Assembly: GCA_005799475.1 (NCBI GenBank)
Contig: SYGQ01000010.1
Location: forward strand, 1-64,000
Source of the DNA: Planctomycetia bacterium
GTDB taxonomy: Bacteria; Planctomycetota; Phycisphaerae; Phycisphaerales; SM1A02
Length of the DNA: 64,000 nt
Direction: 5' to 3'
The notes under the pieces were generated by a model. It worked only from the letters and a program-made list of their open reading frames with translations. It made no database searches and was not told the origin of the DNA. Shown here piece after piece: positions 15,997 through 24,454 of this stretch (positions are counted from its first letter, which is position 1; each line of letters opens with the position of its first letter). A program made the position numbers and the translations under genes.

Positions 15997-17466
15997 TCAC
16001 TCTGGGATGCCGTACTCGCGCGGCTCGTACGCGCCGAACGAGACACCAACCGGTGGCAGCGAAGCCGAGTAGGAACGGAAACATGTCGAACCTTGATCCC
16101 ACACGAGCTTGACAACACCCGTGGGACCGTTGCGCTGCTTCGCGAAGATCAACTCGGCGATCCCAGCCTTGTCGGGATTCGCGACCTTCCACTCCTCGTC
16201 GCCGTGGTGGTAGTACTCCTCGCGGTGCAGCATCAGAATGACATCCGCGTCCTGCTCGATCGAGCCTGACTCGCGAAGGTCGCTCATGCGCGGGCGGTGG
16301 CCCTCGCGCTGCTCCGCGGCGCGGTTGAGCTGAGAGAGGCACACGACAGGAATCGCCAGTTCGCGAGCCATGGCCTTGATCCCACGGCTGATCTCGCTCA
16401 CCTCGATCTGCCGACTCTCAGCGCGCGATCCCGAACTCATGAGCTGCAGGTAATCGATGAAGATGCAGCCAACCCCGAACTTCTCGCGCATCCGCCGTCC
16501 CTTGGAACGAAGTTGGAGAAGCGTGAGCCCAGGCGTGTCATCGATGTAGATCTTCGACTTGTCGAGCGCGTTGCACGCAGCCACCAAACGCGCCGAATCT
16601 TCCCGCAGAAGCGTCCCTCTCCGGAGGCGCTGTCCGTCGACGCCAGCCTTCGCGCACAAGAGGCGCTGCACCAGTTGCTGCCGCCCCATCTCGAGACTGA
16701 ACATCGCTACCGGCTGTCCGGTCAAGGCCACCCCTTCCATCAGGTTGAGCGCGAGCGCCGTCTTGCCCATGGAAGGGCGCGCGGCAAGGACGAGCATGTC
16801 GCCGCGCTGGAGCCCGCTGGCCATCTCGTCAAGGTCGCTGAAGCCCGTCGCGAGACCAGTGAGCCCGGTGCCATCGCGCGACTCGATCGCCTTCATCGCC
16901 TCGCGCAGGAGATCAGGCAGGGCCGAAACGGCGACCGAATCCCTGCGCTGCGCAATGGCGAAGATCCGCTGTTCCGCAGCCTCCAGGATGTTCTGCGCCT
17001 CGTCGGTCACCTGATACGCGTCATGCATCGTCGACGACGACGCGTCGATCAGTTGGCGCAGCGTCGCCTTGTCGCGCACGGTGCGCGCGTACTCGAGCGC
17101 GAACTGCGCGCTGGGCACGGACTCCGAGAGCTGCACGAGATACTCGAGACCGCCGACCGACTCGAGCACCTTTCGATCCGTCAGGTGTTGGTGGAGCCTG
17201 ACGGCATCGGCCGACGCCGTGCGGTCATAGATCTCCACGAGTGCGGCGTAGATGGTGCGGTGGCGTTCCTGGAAAAAGTCATCGGCGGTGGCGATGATCC
17301 CGACCACATCTCCGATCACACCCGAGTCCACCAACATGCTCCCAAGGAGAGCCATCTCGGCTTCGGGGGCGTTGGGGGGCATCCCCTTCAGGAGCCGGAT
17401 GGCCTCCTGTGGATCGACCCGCTCCCGTTGGTCGGCATCGTGCCTCGATCGCCCCGCCCGCGCCAT
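15997..17466 (-). CDS. dnaB: Replicative DNA helicase
   Basis: Hexameric 5'-3' helicase of the replication fork. From ATG 17466 the protein has 489 residues. The N-terminal DnaB domain (about 30-135) has NAPEAEMALLGSMLVD and FFQERHRTIYAAL. The RecA-like domain has Walker A ARPSMGKTA (229-237), MFSLEMGRQQLVQRLL, Walker B GCIFIDYLQLM, CLSQLNRAAEQREGHRPRMSDLRESG and DADVILMLHREEYY. The chosen ATG overlaps the HU stop (TGATG); the longer frame to 17514 lies inside the HU gene. No intein is seen. Confidence 0.97.
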   Translation of the reverse strand: MARAGRSRHDADQRERVDPQEAIRLLKGMPPNAPEAEMALLGSMLVDSGVIGDVVGIIATADDFFQERHRTIYAALVEIYDRTASADAVRLHQHLTDRKVLESVGGLEYLVQLSESVPSAQFALEYARTVRDKATLRQLIDASSSTMHDAYQVTDEAQNILEAAEQRIFAIAQRRDSVAVSALPDLLREAMKAIESRDGTGLTGLATGFSDLDEMASGLQRGDMLVLAARPSMGKTALALNLMEGVALTGQPVAMFSLEMGRQQLVQRLLCAKAGVDGQRLRRGTLLREDSARLVAACNALDKSKIYIDDTPGLTLLQLRSKGRRMREKFGVGCIFIDYLQLMSSGSRAESRQIEVSEISRGIKAMARELAIPVVCLSQLNRAAEQREGHRPRMSDLRESGSIEQDADVILMLHREEYYHHGDEEWKVANPDKAGIAELIFAKQRNGPTGVVKLVWDQGSTCFRSYSASLPPVGVSFGAYEPREYGIPE

Positions 17467-17783
17467 CAACTCGCGCCTACGGCTTCGCGCGAGGACTTCG
17501 AGCGCATCACGCACTCACCCATGAGGCGTCCGGCCTTGAATCGCACGGCACGCCGCGCTGGGACCACGACCTGCTCGAGCGTCTTGGGGTTCTGCGCGGT
17601 GCGGGCCGCACGGTCTCGCACCTCGAACACGCCAAAGTCGCGAAACTCAAGCCGATTCCCCGCTTGCAGTTCAGCGATCATCTCATCGAGGAACTGTTGC
17701 ACCGAGGTCTTGACATCACCGCGCTTGATGCCGGACTTTTCAGCGATGCGGTCGATGAGATCCTTCTTCGTCGTTGTTGCCAT
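17466..17783 (-). CDS. HU/IHF-family DNA-binding protein
   Basis: Small histone-like protein that bends and compacts DNA as a dimer. The 105 residues show the HU fold: an N-terminal helical half (TKKDLIDRIAEKSGIKRGDV, with QQFLDEMIAEL) and the beta arm with EFRDFGVFEVRDRAARTAQNP, followed by VVVPARRAVRFKAGRLM. The R/N-P tip (TAQNP) that intercalates into DNA is present. About 12 residues follow the usual end. It is translationally coupled to dnaB (TGATG). A TTGACT/GATACT promoter with a 17-base spacer lies about 120 bases upstream, giving a leader of about 110 bases. Confidence 0.94.
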   Translation of the reverse strand: MATTTKKDLIDRIAEKSGIKRGDVKTSVQQFLDEMIAELQAGNRLEFRDFGVFEVRDRAARTAQNPKTLEQVVVPARRAVRFKAGRLMGECVMRSKSSREAVGAS

Positions 17784-17902
17784 TCGTGTGCCCCACTCAG
17801 AGTTTGCTGGTGCGATCCAAAGTCAGACGCGGTTCACTGCAGCCCGCACGCGCATGGTCTCACACCTCACCACGCGCACGACGGCACTTCACGACTGAGC
17901 AA

Positions 17903-17931
17903 AGTATCGTCCGCATCGCCGCTTGAGTCAA
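17903..17931 (-). promoter_or_regulatory. Promoter for HU-dnaB
   Basis: On the minus strand TTGACT (17931-17926) and GATACT (17908-17903) are separated by 17 bases. The -35 overlaps the last codons of hldE. It is one of the best -35/-10 pairs in the window. Confidence 0.6.
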
Positions 17932-19460
17932 GGGGCAGACGCTCGTTCACCAAGTTTGCACTCCGCGCGCACACGCTCCACGACGGAGCTCGTCGAGACG
18001 CCGGGCCGGTGCGCGAGAATTTTCATTTCTATTCCGAGCGACTTGACAAGCGCTGATTCCGCGACCTCTTCGGGTGCATAGTCCCCTCCTTTGACGAAGA
18101 TATCCGGGCGCACCGCGCGAAGCAGTTCTGATGCGGTTCGCTCGCCAAACACCGTCAAGAAGTCAATGGAGGTCAGTTCGCCAAGGATCTCGAGGCGCTC
18201 AGTTTCGTTGTAGATCGGTCGCGTTGATCCCTTGAGTGCGCGGACTGACTCGTCCGAGTTCAATCCCACCACGAGGAGATCGCCCTGCGCCTTGGCCTCA
18301 CGCAAGTAGGCGATGTGGCCAGCGTGGATCACATCGAAGCATCCGTTCGTGAGCACGATCCGCTTCCCGGCTCGGCGATGGGGGATCAGTTCCTCGACAA
18401 GGTCCTCGCGCGTACGCCGCTTGCCGGCCGCCCCCTGAGTCTGACGAAGGAACTGAGCACGAATCTCTGGGAGGCTGAAGGGTCGCACCCCGAAGACTTC
18501 GACTTCAAGCCCGGCCGCGACATTGGCAAGGCTCACAGCGTCCGGCCACGACAGCCCATTGGCGATGCCCCCTGCGAGTGCGGCGAGCACCATGTCCCCA
18601 GCACCTGTGACATCGTAAACCTGCCTCGCAACGGTCGGTAGGTGCTCCGCGGATCCCCCTCGTTCGAGGACGAGTGCGCCATCCTTGTCAAGGGTCACCA
18701 CGATGGCGTCGAGATCCAGCGATCGCAGAAGGCCCTCGGCCATCTGCCTCGAGCCCGCGACCGCATCCGACGGATCGACCGTGATCCCAGTGGCGCGCTC
18801 GGCCTCGGACCGGTTGGGTGTGATCGCGGTGGCGTGCGCGTACCGCGAGTAGTCAGCAATCGGCGCCGGATCGACCAAGACAGGGATCCGCCGCGCGCGG
18901 CAGGCCGCGATCACGGCTGCGCAGAGTGCCGGCGTACAGACTCCCTTGCGGTAATCCTCGAGGCACACGACATCACACGCATCAAGACGACGCTCAATCT
19001 GCCGGAGCAGCGCCGTGTGAATCGCGTCAGCCAGCGGCTCGCGCGACTCGATGTCGATCCTGAACATTTTCTGCGGATGGCGATGCTGAGCGCGCCCAAC
19101 GATGTTTCGCTTTGTCGTCGTCGGCCGCGAGGTGTCGACGACCAATCCATCGACGCCACAGCCGGCGTGCTCAAGCGCCGACGAAAGCAGACGACCCTCA
19201 GCGTCGTCACCGATGACACCGACACATTCGACCGTGGCGCCAAGCCCGGCGGCGAACACGCCGACATTCCCAGCCCCTCCAGCCGTGTCCGTCGTCGCCG
19301 ATGGATCGCGCACCGCCAAGACGGGAACTGGTGCGTCCGGACTCAGGCGCTCCGCGTCCCCCTCGAGCGACTGATCGAGCATGAAGTCCCCAACCACCAG
19401 GAGTCGATACGGGCGCCAGCGGCGCAGGGCTTCCAAGATCCGCGCTTCGTGAGCTGCCAT
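17928..19460 (-). CDS. hldE: Bifunctional D-glycero-beta-D-manno-heptose 7-phosphate kinase / 1-phosphate adenylyltransferase
   Basis: Makes ADP-heptose for the LPS inner core. The 510 residues hold two domains. The PfkB-type kinase (1-~330) has VVGDFMLDQSLEGDAERLSP, LEDYRKGV, ITPNRSEAE and the catalytic DVTGAGD. The cytidylyltransferase-like domain (~365-510) has LTNGCFDVIHAGHIAYL with the HxGH motif, VGLNSDESVRALKG, and VKGGDYAPEEV. The start at ATG 19460 fits the family; a longer frame to 19520 runs into lpxK. A TAACCT hexamer including the lpxK stop lies seven bases upstream. It lies with lpxK, maf and a heptosyltransferase. Confidence 0.95.
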   Translation of the reverse strand: MAAHEARILEALRRWRPYRLLVVGDFMLDQSLEGDAERLSPDAPVPVLAVRDPSATTDTAGGAGNVGVFAAGLGATVECVGVIGDDAEGRLLSSALEHAGCGVDGLVVDTSRPTTTKRNIVGRAQHRHPQKMFRIDIESREPLADAIHTALLRQIERRLDACDVVCLEDYRKGVCTPALCAAVIAACRARRIPVLVDPAPIADYSRYAHATAITPNRSEAERATGITVDPSDAVAGSRQMAEGLLRSLDLDAIVVTLDKDGALVLERGGSAEHLPTVARQVYDVTGAGDMVLAALAGGIANGLSWPDAVSLANVAAGLEVEVFGVRPFSLPEIRAQFLRQTQGAAGKRRTREDLVEELIPHRRAGKRIVLTNGCFDVIHAGHIAYLREAKAQGDLLVVGLNSDESVRALKGSTRPIYNETERLEILGELTSIDFLTVFGERTASELLRAVRPDIFVKGGDYAPEEVAESALVKSLGIEMKILAHRPGVSTSSVVERVRAECKLGERASAP

Positions 19461-19467
19461 GGGCGCG

Positions 19468-19473
19468 AGGTTA
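19468..19473 (-). promoter_or_regulatory. -10-like hexamer TAACCT overlapping the lpxK stop
   Basis: On the minus strand TAACCT ends 7 bases before the hldE ATG; its TAA is the lpxK stop codon. Confidence 0.4.
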
Positions 19474-20502
19474 CCGCTGCCCGATCGCGATCCGTAGTGC
19501 TTCCCGAAGTTCGTCGGCACCCGTGTGCATCCGGAGTGCGAGCCGGGGCACGAGGATCGGGAGTCCGAGATTGGCGACCAACGGCGCGAGCTTCGACCAG
19601 TCCTTGCCCGTCACCAGAATCGCCTCGGCGCCGTCGCGCCGCCCGGCACGCGAAAGTGCCTGCACCATCGCTGGGTCGTACCGCGCGTGATCGCCCAACG
19701 ATGGGGCGCTGACCACCTGCGCCCCGTGCGACATTGTCGCCTGCACGATCTCATCTCCGTGGGCAACCCCAGCCCACACGCCGACCCTGCGCCCGTGAAG
19801 CCAGTTGCACGCGACGACGGCGACCCCGTTGGCCTCCCCGGGTTCGAACCGCTCGAGATGCTCCCATTCCGAGTCGCACCACGCCAAAGGCACTCGGCCG
19901 TGTACGCCTTCAATCGCGCGCGCGATCGACGCGTTGACCGCTGCGACTCGCGTGACGACGACGGCATGGGCCCGTCGCAAGTTTGCCGCGGGCTCGCGGA
20001 GCCATCCACGCGGAAGCAGCCCGCTCCGCAGTGCGGGCGCAGCGCCGTTGACGAGCACGAGGTCGAACTCACGCGCGAGTTGTCGGTGTTGGAACCCGTC
20101 ATCGAGGATGACAAGATCGCACAACGGATGCGCCGCTCTCACGAGTGCAACTTGTTCGTAGCGATCAGGACCCACGGCGAGCGGGACCCCTGGGAGTTCG
20201 CGCCGATGCTCTTCAGCTTCGTCGGAAATCCCCGCGCGACTCCGGTAGCCGCGCATCGCGATCAGCGGGTGCCGCCCCGTTTCGATCGCCCAGCGAGCGA
20301 CCCAGCGCGTCATGGGGCTCTTGCCCGTACCGCCCGCCACGATGTTGCCCACGGAGATCACTGGGACGCCCACGCTCCGGACGCCAACACGGCGATCGAA
20401 TCGGCCGTTCCTCCACGCCACGGCGATGCCATAGCCCCACTCGGGCACTCGTGAGAGCGGCGCAATCCACGCAGGCCACGGACCGGCGCGGCCATCACCC
20501 AC
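19471..20502 (-). CDS. lpxK: Tetraacyldisaccharide 4'-kinase
   Basis: Phosphorylates the lipid A disaccharide at the 4' position at the inner membrane. From GTG 20502 it has 343 residues, the usual length. The P-loop is VISVGNIVAGGTGKSPMTRWV, cut by the typical LpxK sequence SVGN; the second marker is LVILDDGFQHRQLARE, followed by FDLVLVN and LLPRGWLREP, all family features. ILVTGKDWSKL lies near the end. An ATG at 20495 is out of frame, so GTG 20502, overlapping maf by 8 bases, is the best start; TTG alternatives cannot be excluded. Confidence 0.93.
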   Translation of the reverse strand: MGDGRAGPWPAWIAPLSRVPEWGYGIAVAWRNGRFDRRVGVRSVGVPVISVGNIVAGGTGKSPMTRWVARWAIETGRHPLIAMRGYRSRAGISDEAEEHRRELPGVPLAVGPDRYEQVALVRAAHPLCDLVILDDGFQHRQLAREFDLVLVNGAAPALRSGLLPRGWLREPAANLRRAHAVVVTRVAAVNASIARAIEGVHGRVPLAWCDSEWEHLERFEPGEANGVAVVACNWLHGRRVGVWAGVAHGDEIVQATMSHGAQVVSAPSLGDHARYDPAMVQALSRAGRRDGAEAILVTGKDWSKLAPLVANLGLPILVPRLALRMHTGADELREALRIAIGQR

Positions 20503-21115
20503 GGGCCACCGTGCCTTCGATCTCGGTAAGGCGCCGTGAAAGCGCGCGCATCGGCAGCCCGGCAATGACATCGCGATCCCCCTCGATGTCGAACAACCAC
20601 CCAGCACCAGCGATCTCCTCGATATTGAAGCCACCCGCGCGACCTTGCCACGCGCCGCTCGCCAGATGAGCCGCAAGCCGCGCGCGATTTGATTCGCAGA
20701 GTGCCAGTGCGGCCGACTCACTGAAGAGCACTCGACGCTGCTGCGTGAGATCGACCACACAGACTCCCGTGAACACTTCGATCGGCCGCCCAATGATTGT
20801 GGAAAGCATGTCGTGAGCCTCGGCTTCGGTCGTCGGCTTGCCCATCACGCGCGAGCCAGAAACGCACACAGTGTCTGCGGACACGATGGCCAATGGTGCG
20901 TGGGAAGCCTCGCCGACCGAGCGACGCACCCAAACCTGCGCTGCCTTGAACCATGCCAAGGAAGCGCAGTCGGCCCGCGCGCGTTGGGCCCGGACTGGCA
21001 TGCCGGCATCGTCGATCAATGGTGGCCGTACGACGACCTCATAGCCGTGGCGCTCGAGCAACTGTCGGCGTCGGACACTTGAACTGGCGAGGATGACACA
21101 GGACCGACGACTCAT
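20495..21115 (-). CDS. maf: Maf-family nucleoside triphosphate pyrophosphatase
   Basis: Hydrolyses dTTP/UTP or modified nucleotides to monophosphates (house-cleaning enzyme). The 206 residues begin VILASSSVRRRQLLERHG, matching the Maf N-terminus (LASxSPRRxELL). VSADTVCVSGSRVMGKPTTEAEAHDML is the ADT...GKP motif region, and IEVFTGVCVVD follows (VxTGVxL). The C-terminus (GRAGGFNIEEIAGAGWLFDIEGD) corresponds to AGxYxIQG. The ATG overlaps the stop of the heptosyltransferase gene (ATGA), so both are coupled. Confidence 0.92.
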   Translation of the reverse strand: MSRRSCVILASSSVRRRQLLERHGYEVVVRPPLIDDAGMPVRAQRARADCASLAWFKAAQVWVRRSVGEASHAPLAIVSADTVCVSGSRVMGKPTTEAEAHDMLSTIIGRPIEVFTGVCVVDLTQQRRVLFSESAALALCESNRARLAAHLASGAWQGRAGGFNIEEIAGAGWLFDIEGDRDVIAGLPMRALSRRLTEIEGTVARG

Positions 21116-22182
21116 CGCTTCGACTCCGCGAGCCGCGCACGAACCCGGTCGACGACGGCGGCGACCGCGAGCCGCTGCATCATCGCCTGGCCCACGAGCG
21201 CATCGCGGTGCATTCGCGGACCAAGGCGTTCACCCTCGCCTCCATGCAGGCACCAACGGGACTCTCCATAGGGACCATCGACATGTGGGCGCGACGCTCC
21301 GAAGAGTGCGACAAGGGGCACCGCGAAACCAACCGCGATGTGCGCCGCAGCGGAGTCCAGTGACAGCACCATCGCCGACCCGGCGATCGCGGCCATCGTC
21401 GCCGCGACATCGGTCCGCCCCGCGAGCGCGTGATGACGGATCGTCGCTGAGTCGACCGATGGCACACACTCACCGACTTGCGACTCTTCTCCGGCGGCGC
21501 CGATGTGACATACATCAGTGATGCCGTGGCGCGCGAAGTCCGCTCCGAGGACAGCAAGCGCATCTTGCCAGCGCGTCGCGGGCCAGCGCTTCCCTTCCCA
21601 TCGGTTCGCCGCCGCGACAACGGCGTATCGGTGGCCAACTCCAATGTCCGTTCGAAGTCGCGCCCACGCATCCACCCCTTCTCGCGGCGCACTCAGCCGC
21701 ATGTCGATCCCGGGGCTCCCCCCCGCTGCCTCAGCGAGGTGAAGCATCGAATCCACCACATGTTCATCGGGCGCCGTGGCCACGCGATGGGTGGCCGCAA
21801 CCCATGCGAACTCAAGCGCCCGCGACGAGGCGACGCGGACGCGCGCACGGGTCGCCAACGACATGAGGCCGCTTCGCGCGAGCCCCTGCGCATCGATCAC
21901 GGTGTCGTACTTCCTCGCGTGGAGTCGCGCGAACCACCTCGCGCACTCGGCCATCACCACCGGATTCCACGCCACGGCTCGGAAGCGACGCTTCGGAAAG
22001 GCGATGACCTCGTTGAGCCCGGGCGTCGAGCGAACCGCATCGACCCAGCGGTCCTCAACGACCCAGTCGATGACGGCCTGTGGATCGGCTGCTCGGAGCG
22101 AGTGAAGCACCGGCACCGTCCGGCACACATCGCCCAAGGCGCTCGGACGCACGATCAAGATGCGCCTCGTGTCCGTCCTCAT
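21112..22182 (-). CDS. Glycosyltransferase family 9 (ADP-heptose:LPS heptosyltransferase type)
   Basis: Transfers heptose from ADP-heptose to the LPS inner core at the cytoplasmic face. From ATG 22182 it has 356 residues. Marks are ILIVRPSALGDVCRTVPVLHSL at the N-terminus, WVVEDRWVDAV, YDTVIDAQGLARSGLMS, VVAAANRWEGKRWPATRW in the C-terminal half and MVLSLDSAAAHIAVGFAVPLVALFGASRP at the ADP-binding site. It resembles WaaC/WaaF equally, so I do not choose. It heads the lpxK-hldE cluster. A TATACT hexamer 14 bases upstream overlaps a divergent -10 for the kinase gene. Confidence 0.9.
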   Translation of the reverse strand: MRTDTRRILIVRPSALGDVCRTVPVLHSLRAADPQAVIDWVVEDRWVDAVRSTPGLNEVIAFPKRRFRAVAWNPVVMAECARWFARLHARKYDTVIDAQGLARSGLMSLATRARVRVASSRALEFAWVAATHRVATAPDEHVVDSMLHLAEAAGGSPGIDMRLSAPREGVDAWARLRTDIGVGHRYAVVAAANRWEGKRWPATRWQDALAVLGADFARHGITDVCHIGAAGEESQVGECVPSVDSATIRHHALAGRTDVAATMAAIAGSAMVLSLDSAAAHIAVGFAVPLVALFGASRPHVDGPYGESRWCLHGGEGERLGPRMHRDALVGQAMMQRLAVAAVVDRVRARLAESKR

Positions 22183-22196
22183 CGCCAGAGCGCGTG

Positions 22197-22204
22197 AGTA
22201 TAGT
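22197..22204. promoter_or_regulatory. Overlapping divergent -10 hexamers (TATACT on -, TATAGT on +)
   Basis: The octamer AGTATAGT holds TATACT on the minus strand (14 bases before the heptosyltransferase ATG) and TATAGT on the plus strand (39 bases before the kinase GTG). The two cannot be bound by polymerase at once. Confidence 0.4.
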
Positions 22205-22243
22205 TGCGGGACGGACTTGCTCCCATTTGGAACCACTCGCACG

Positions 22244-23560
22244 GTGAGTACACAGCCACCATCAAGTTCGCCGCCGCCTTCCCCGGGTGGTCCCGGGGCC
22301 GCGGGACCTTCCCCATCGGGGACCGGAGAAAGCGCTGGATCGCGATCCGGAAGTGCGAGCGATTCGCTTGTCGCTCGCCTCATCGTCGAGCGCGGCCTCG
22401 CGCCGCAGACCGAGGTCGACGCGGCGATCGCCGCGCTTCGCGCCAATGCCGGACAGGGGCGAGCCTTCTCAGACATCTTGGTGGATGCGCAGATCGTCAC
22501 GCGGCGACAGTTGGCGCGACTGCGCAACGAAGCTGAGAGCGACAAGACCGTCTTGCGCATCCCCGGATTCCAGATGATCCGGAAACTCGGGGCGGGCGCG
22601 ATGGCGAGTGTCTATCTCGCCAAGCAGGTGAGCCTTGATCGCCTCGTTGCCGTCAAGGTGCTGCCCAAACAGTTTTCCGCCGATCAGAACTTCATCGAAC
22701 GGTTCTATCGGGAGGGACAAGCGGCCGCGAAGCTCTCAGATCCAAACATCGTCGGCGCGCTCGAACTCGGCCGCGTCGGCGAGCAGCACTACTTCGTCAT
22801 GGAGTATGTCGATGGCGACACGGTGTACGACCGCATCGTTGCGGCAAAGAGGATGAAGGACCGTGACGCGTTGCAGATCGTGCGCCAGATCGCCAGCGCC
22901 CTCAAGCACGCGCATGCCGCTGGATTCATTCATCGCGACATCAAACCGAAGAACATCATGATCACCCGCAGCGGCGTCGTGAAGCTTGCGGATCTCGGAC
23001 TTGCACGGGCGATGAGTGACAAGAAGACCGCCGAGGCTGAGCGCCACAAGGCTTTCGGCACGCCGTACTACATCAGTCCCGAGCAAGTTCGCGGTGCCGT
23101 CGACCTCGGCCCGCCCGCTGACATCTATGGACTCGGCGCAACTTTCTATCACATGCTGACCGGCCGGGTTCCCTTTGAGGGGCGCGATCCCACCGAAGTC
23201 ATGCGCCACCATCTGGAGTCGCCACTCACGCCGCCGGACCAGATTGTGAGCGGCATCTCGCAGAGCACCGCCGAGATCGTCGAGATGATGATGGCGAAGA
23301 AAGCGAAGGACCGCTACCAGTCCGCGCAAGAACTCATGGATGACCTCGACTTGGCGCTTGCCGCTCAACCGTTGCGCTACGCGTCGCGCGAAGCCGACAT
23401 CTCGGCCCTCGCCTCGCAAGTCGAAGGGACGGCCGAGACCGAGGTGGCCGAAGCCCCGCGTTCGTCAGGGCGCGCGTCCTCGTTGCACCTCGCACTCATC
23501 ATCGGCTTGTCCGCGCTGTCGGCCGCGCTGCTCATCATCATCCTGCTCATTCGGAAGTAG
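22244..23560 (+). CDS. Membrane-anchored Hanks-type Ser/Thr protein kinase
   Basis: Phosphorylates unknown targets. From GTG 22244 the protein has 438 residues. The first ~25 are Pro/Ser/Gly rich; about 40-100 is a helical region of unknown role. The kinase domain has the Gly loop KLGAGAMASVYLA, Lys in VAVKVLP, HRDIKPKNIMI, DLG in place of DFG (KLADLGLAR), TPYYISPEQV and DIYGLGATFYHMLTGRVPF. A C-terminal helix (LIIGLSALSAALLIIILLI) anchors it with the catalytic domain inside and only a few residues outside, so there is no sensor domain. A TTG at 22217, 12 bases after TATAGT, is an alternative start. Confidence 0.92.
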   Translation: MSTQPPSSSPPPSPGGPGAAGPSPSGTGESAGSRSGSASDSLVARLIVERGLAPQTEVDAAIAALRANAGQGRAFSDILVDAQIVTRRQLARLRNEAESDKTVLRIPGFQMIRKLGAGAMASVYLAKQVSLDRLVAVKVLPKQFSADQNFIERFYREGQAAAKLSDPNIVGALELGRVGEQHYFVMEYVDGDTVYDRIVAAKRMKDRDALQIVRQIASALKHAHAAGFIHRDIKPKNIMITRSGVVKLADLGLARAMSDKKTAEAERHKAFGTPYYISPEQVRGAVDLGPPADIYGLGATFYHMLTGRVPFEGRDPTEVMRHHLESPLTPPDQIVSGISQSTAEIVEMMMAKKAKDRYQSAQELMDDLDLALAAQPLRYASREADISALASQVEGTAETEVAEAPRSSGRASSLHLALIIGLSALSAALLIIILLIRK

Positions 23561-23576
23561 CCGCCCCCAACGAGTG

Positions 23577-24059
23577 TCAGGGAGCGAGTTCGACGAGCAT
23601 CTCGACTTCGACGCATGCATTGAGGGGCAGTGCATTCGTGCCGACGGCGGCTCGTGCATGCCGACCCGATTCTCCGAAGAGCCGCTGAAGGAGGTCGCTG
23701 GCCCCGTTGGCCACTTTGGGCTGGTCACCGAAACCTTCCACGCTCGCGACGAACACGCCGAGCCGCACGATGCGCACGACTTGATCGAGCGATCCGCCGC
23801 ACGCCCCGCGCACGACCGCGAGTCCATTGAGCACACACTGCTGCGCGCACGACTGGGCAACTTCGAGCGTCACCGTGTCGCCGACCCGGCCGGTGGCGAT
23901 GAGGGCGCCATCGCGGAATGGCAGCTGCCCGCTGACAAAGAGGAGATTCCCGCTCCTCACGCACGGGATGTACGACGCGACGGGCTTTGGAGCCGCCGGA
24001 ATCGCAAGTCCGAGCAAGGCGAGCGTTTCCGTGACACGCTGATCATGAGAATTGGACAT
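23577..24059 (-). CDS. RidA/YjgF-family protein
   Basis: RidA proteins hydrolyse reactive enamine/imine intermediates made by PLP enzymes; some relatives act otherwise. The 160-residue protein has the longer N-terminus (LGLAIPAAPKPVASYIPCVR) of the RidA subgroup with GNLLFVSGQLPFRDG. The active-site Arg lies in HARAAVGTNALPL and the Glu/Asp end is VEVEMLVEL. The chosen start at 24059 has TATCGT exactly six bases upstream. It converges with the kinase gene (16-base gap). There is no metabolic neighbour that would name a substrate. Confidence 0.88.
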   Translation of the reverse strand: MSNSHDQRVTETLALLGLAIPAAPKPVASYIPCVRSGNLLFVSGQLPFRDGALIATGRVGDTVTLEVAQSCAQQCVLNGLAVVRGACGGSLDQVVRIVRLGVFVASVEGFGDQPKVANGASDLLQRLFGESGRHARAAVGTNALPLNACVEVEMLVELAP

Positions 24060-24065
24060 CTCCCG

Positions 24066-24071
24066 ACGATA
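24066..24071 (-). promoter_or_regulatory. -10-like hexamer TATCGT for the RidA gene
   Basis: On the minus strand TATCGT ends exactly 6 bases before the ATG at 24059. A weak -35 (TTTATC) lies 17 bases further upstream. Confidence 0.4.
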
Positions 24072-24182
24072 CTCCCTCGGATGGTCCAGATAAATCCAGA
24101 AACCCTGATTTGACTCGCACCCGGATCGCGCTAGCCTCGTATGGTCTAGAGTTCGTTCAGCCTGCCCGAGTCATCCATACCC

Positions 24183-24224
24183 GAACGAAAGTTCACCCCG
24201 TCCTACTTCGGTTCAGTTTGAACC
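24183..24224 (+). repeat. Two short inverted repeats in the pilin leader
   Basis: GAAC-GAAA-GTTC at 24183-24194 (four-base stem, GNRA-type loop) and GGTTCA-GTT-TGAACC at 24210-24224 (six-base perfect stem). A further GTTCGTTC lies at 24151-24158. They may be RNA hairpins or operator sites. Confidence 0.35.
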
Positions 24225-24454
24225 AAGTGTTTCCGGCTCGGCAGTCGACAATCTGATCATCGAATCCAGAGTGCTCACGCATTCTGTGGATGGCTTGTCG
24301 ATGTCCGCAAGTTCGCCGACGGTCGCGGCTCAGCACCCATCCCGATTCGCTGCCGTCGTTGCACCGCCTCGCCGACGCGACCGTCCGCGCCGAACGAGAT
24401 CGTCATAGCCGTCTGGACATCACATTTTCCCCCACACTTGAGGAATCAACCCAC

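Larger units (their letters stand above)
24060..24454. other. 395-base intergenic region upstream of the pseudopilin pair
   Basis: No plausible gene. It holds the RidA -10, a possible plus-strand promoter (TTGACT 24110-24115, 16 bases, TAGCCT 24132-24137), and several GTTC/GAAC words that form two small hairpins. If the promoter is right, the pilin mRNA has a leader of about 310 bases. An ATG at 24290 opens a frame into the pilin, but its residues are Arg/Pro/Ser-rich with no family match. Confidence 0.5.

Noticed and set aside
24290..24454. Extended N-terminus for the first pseudopilin
   Set aside because: It would place 55 residues before the prepilin cleavage motif, far beyond normal leaders, and these are Arg/Pro/Ser-rich.
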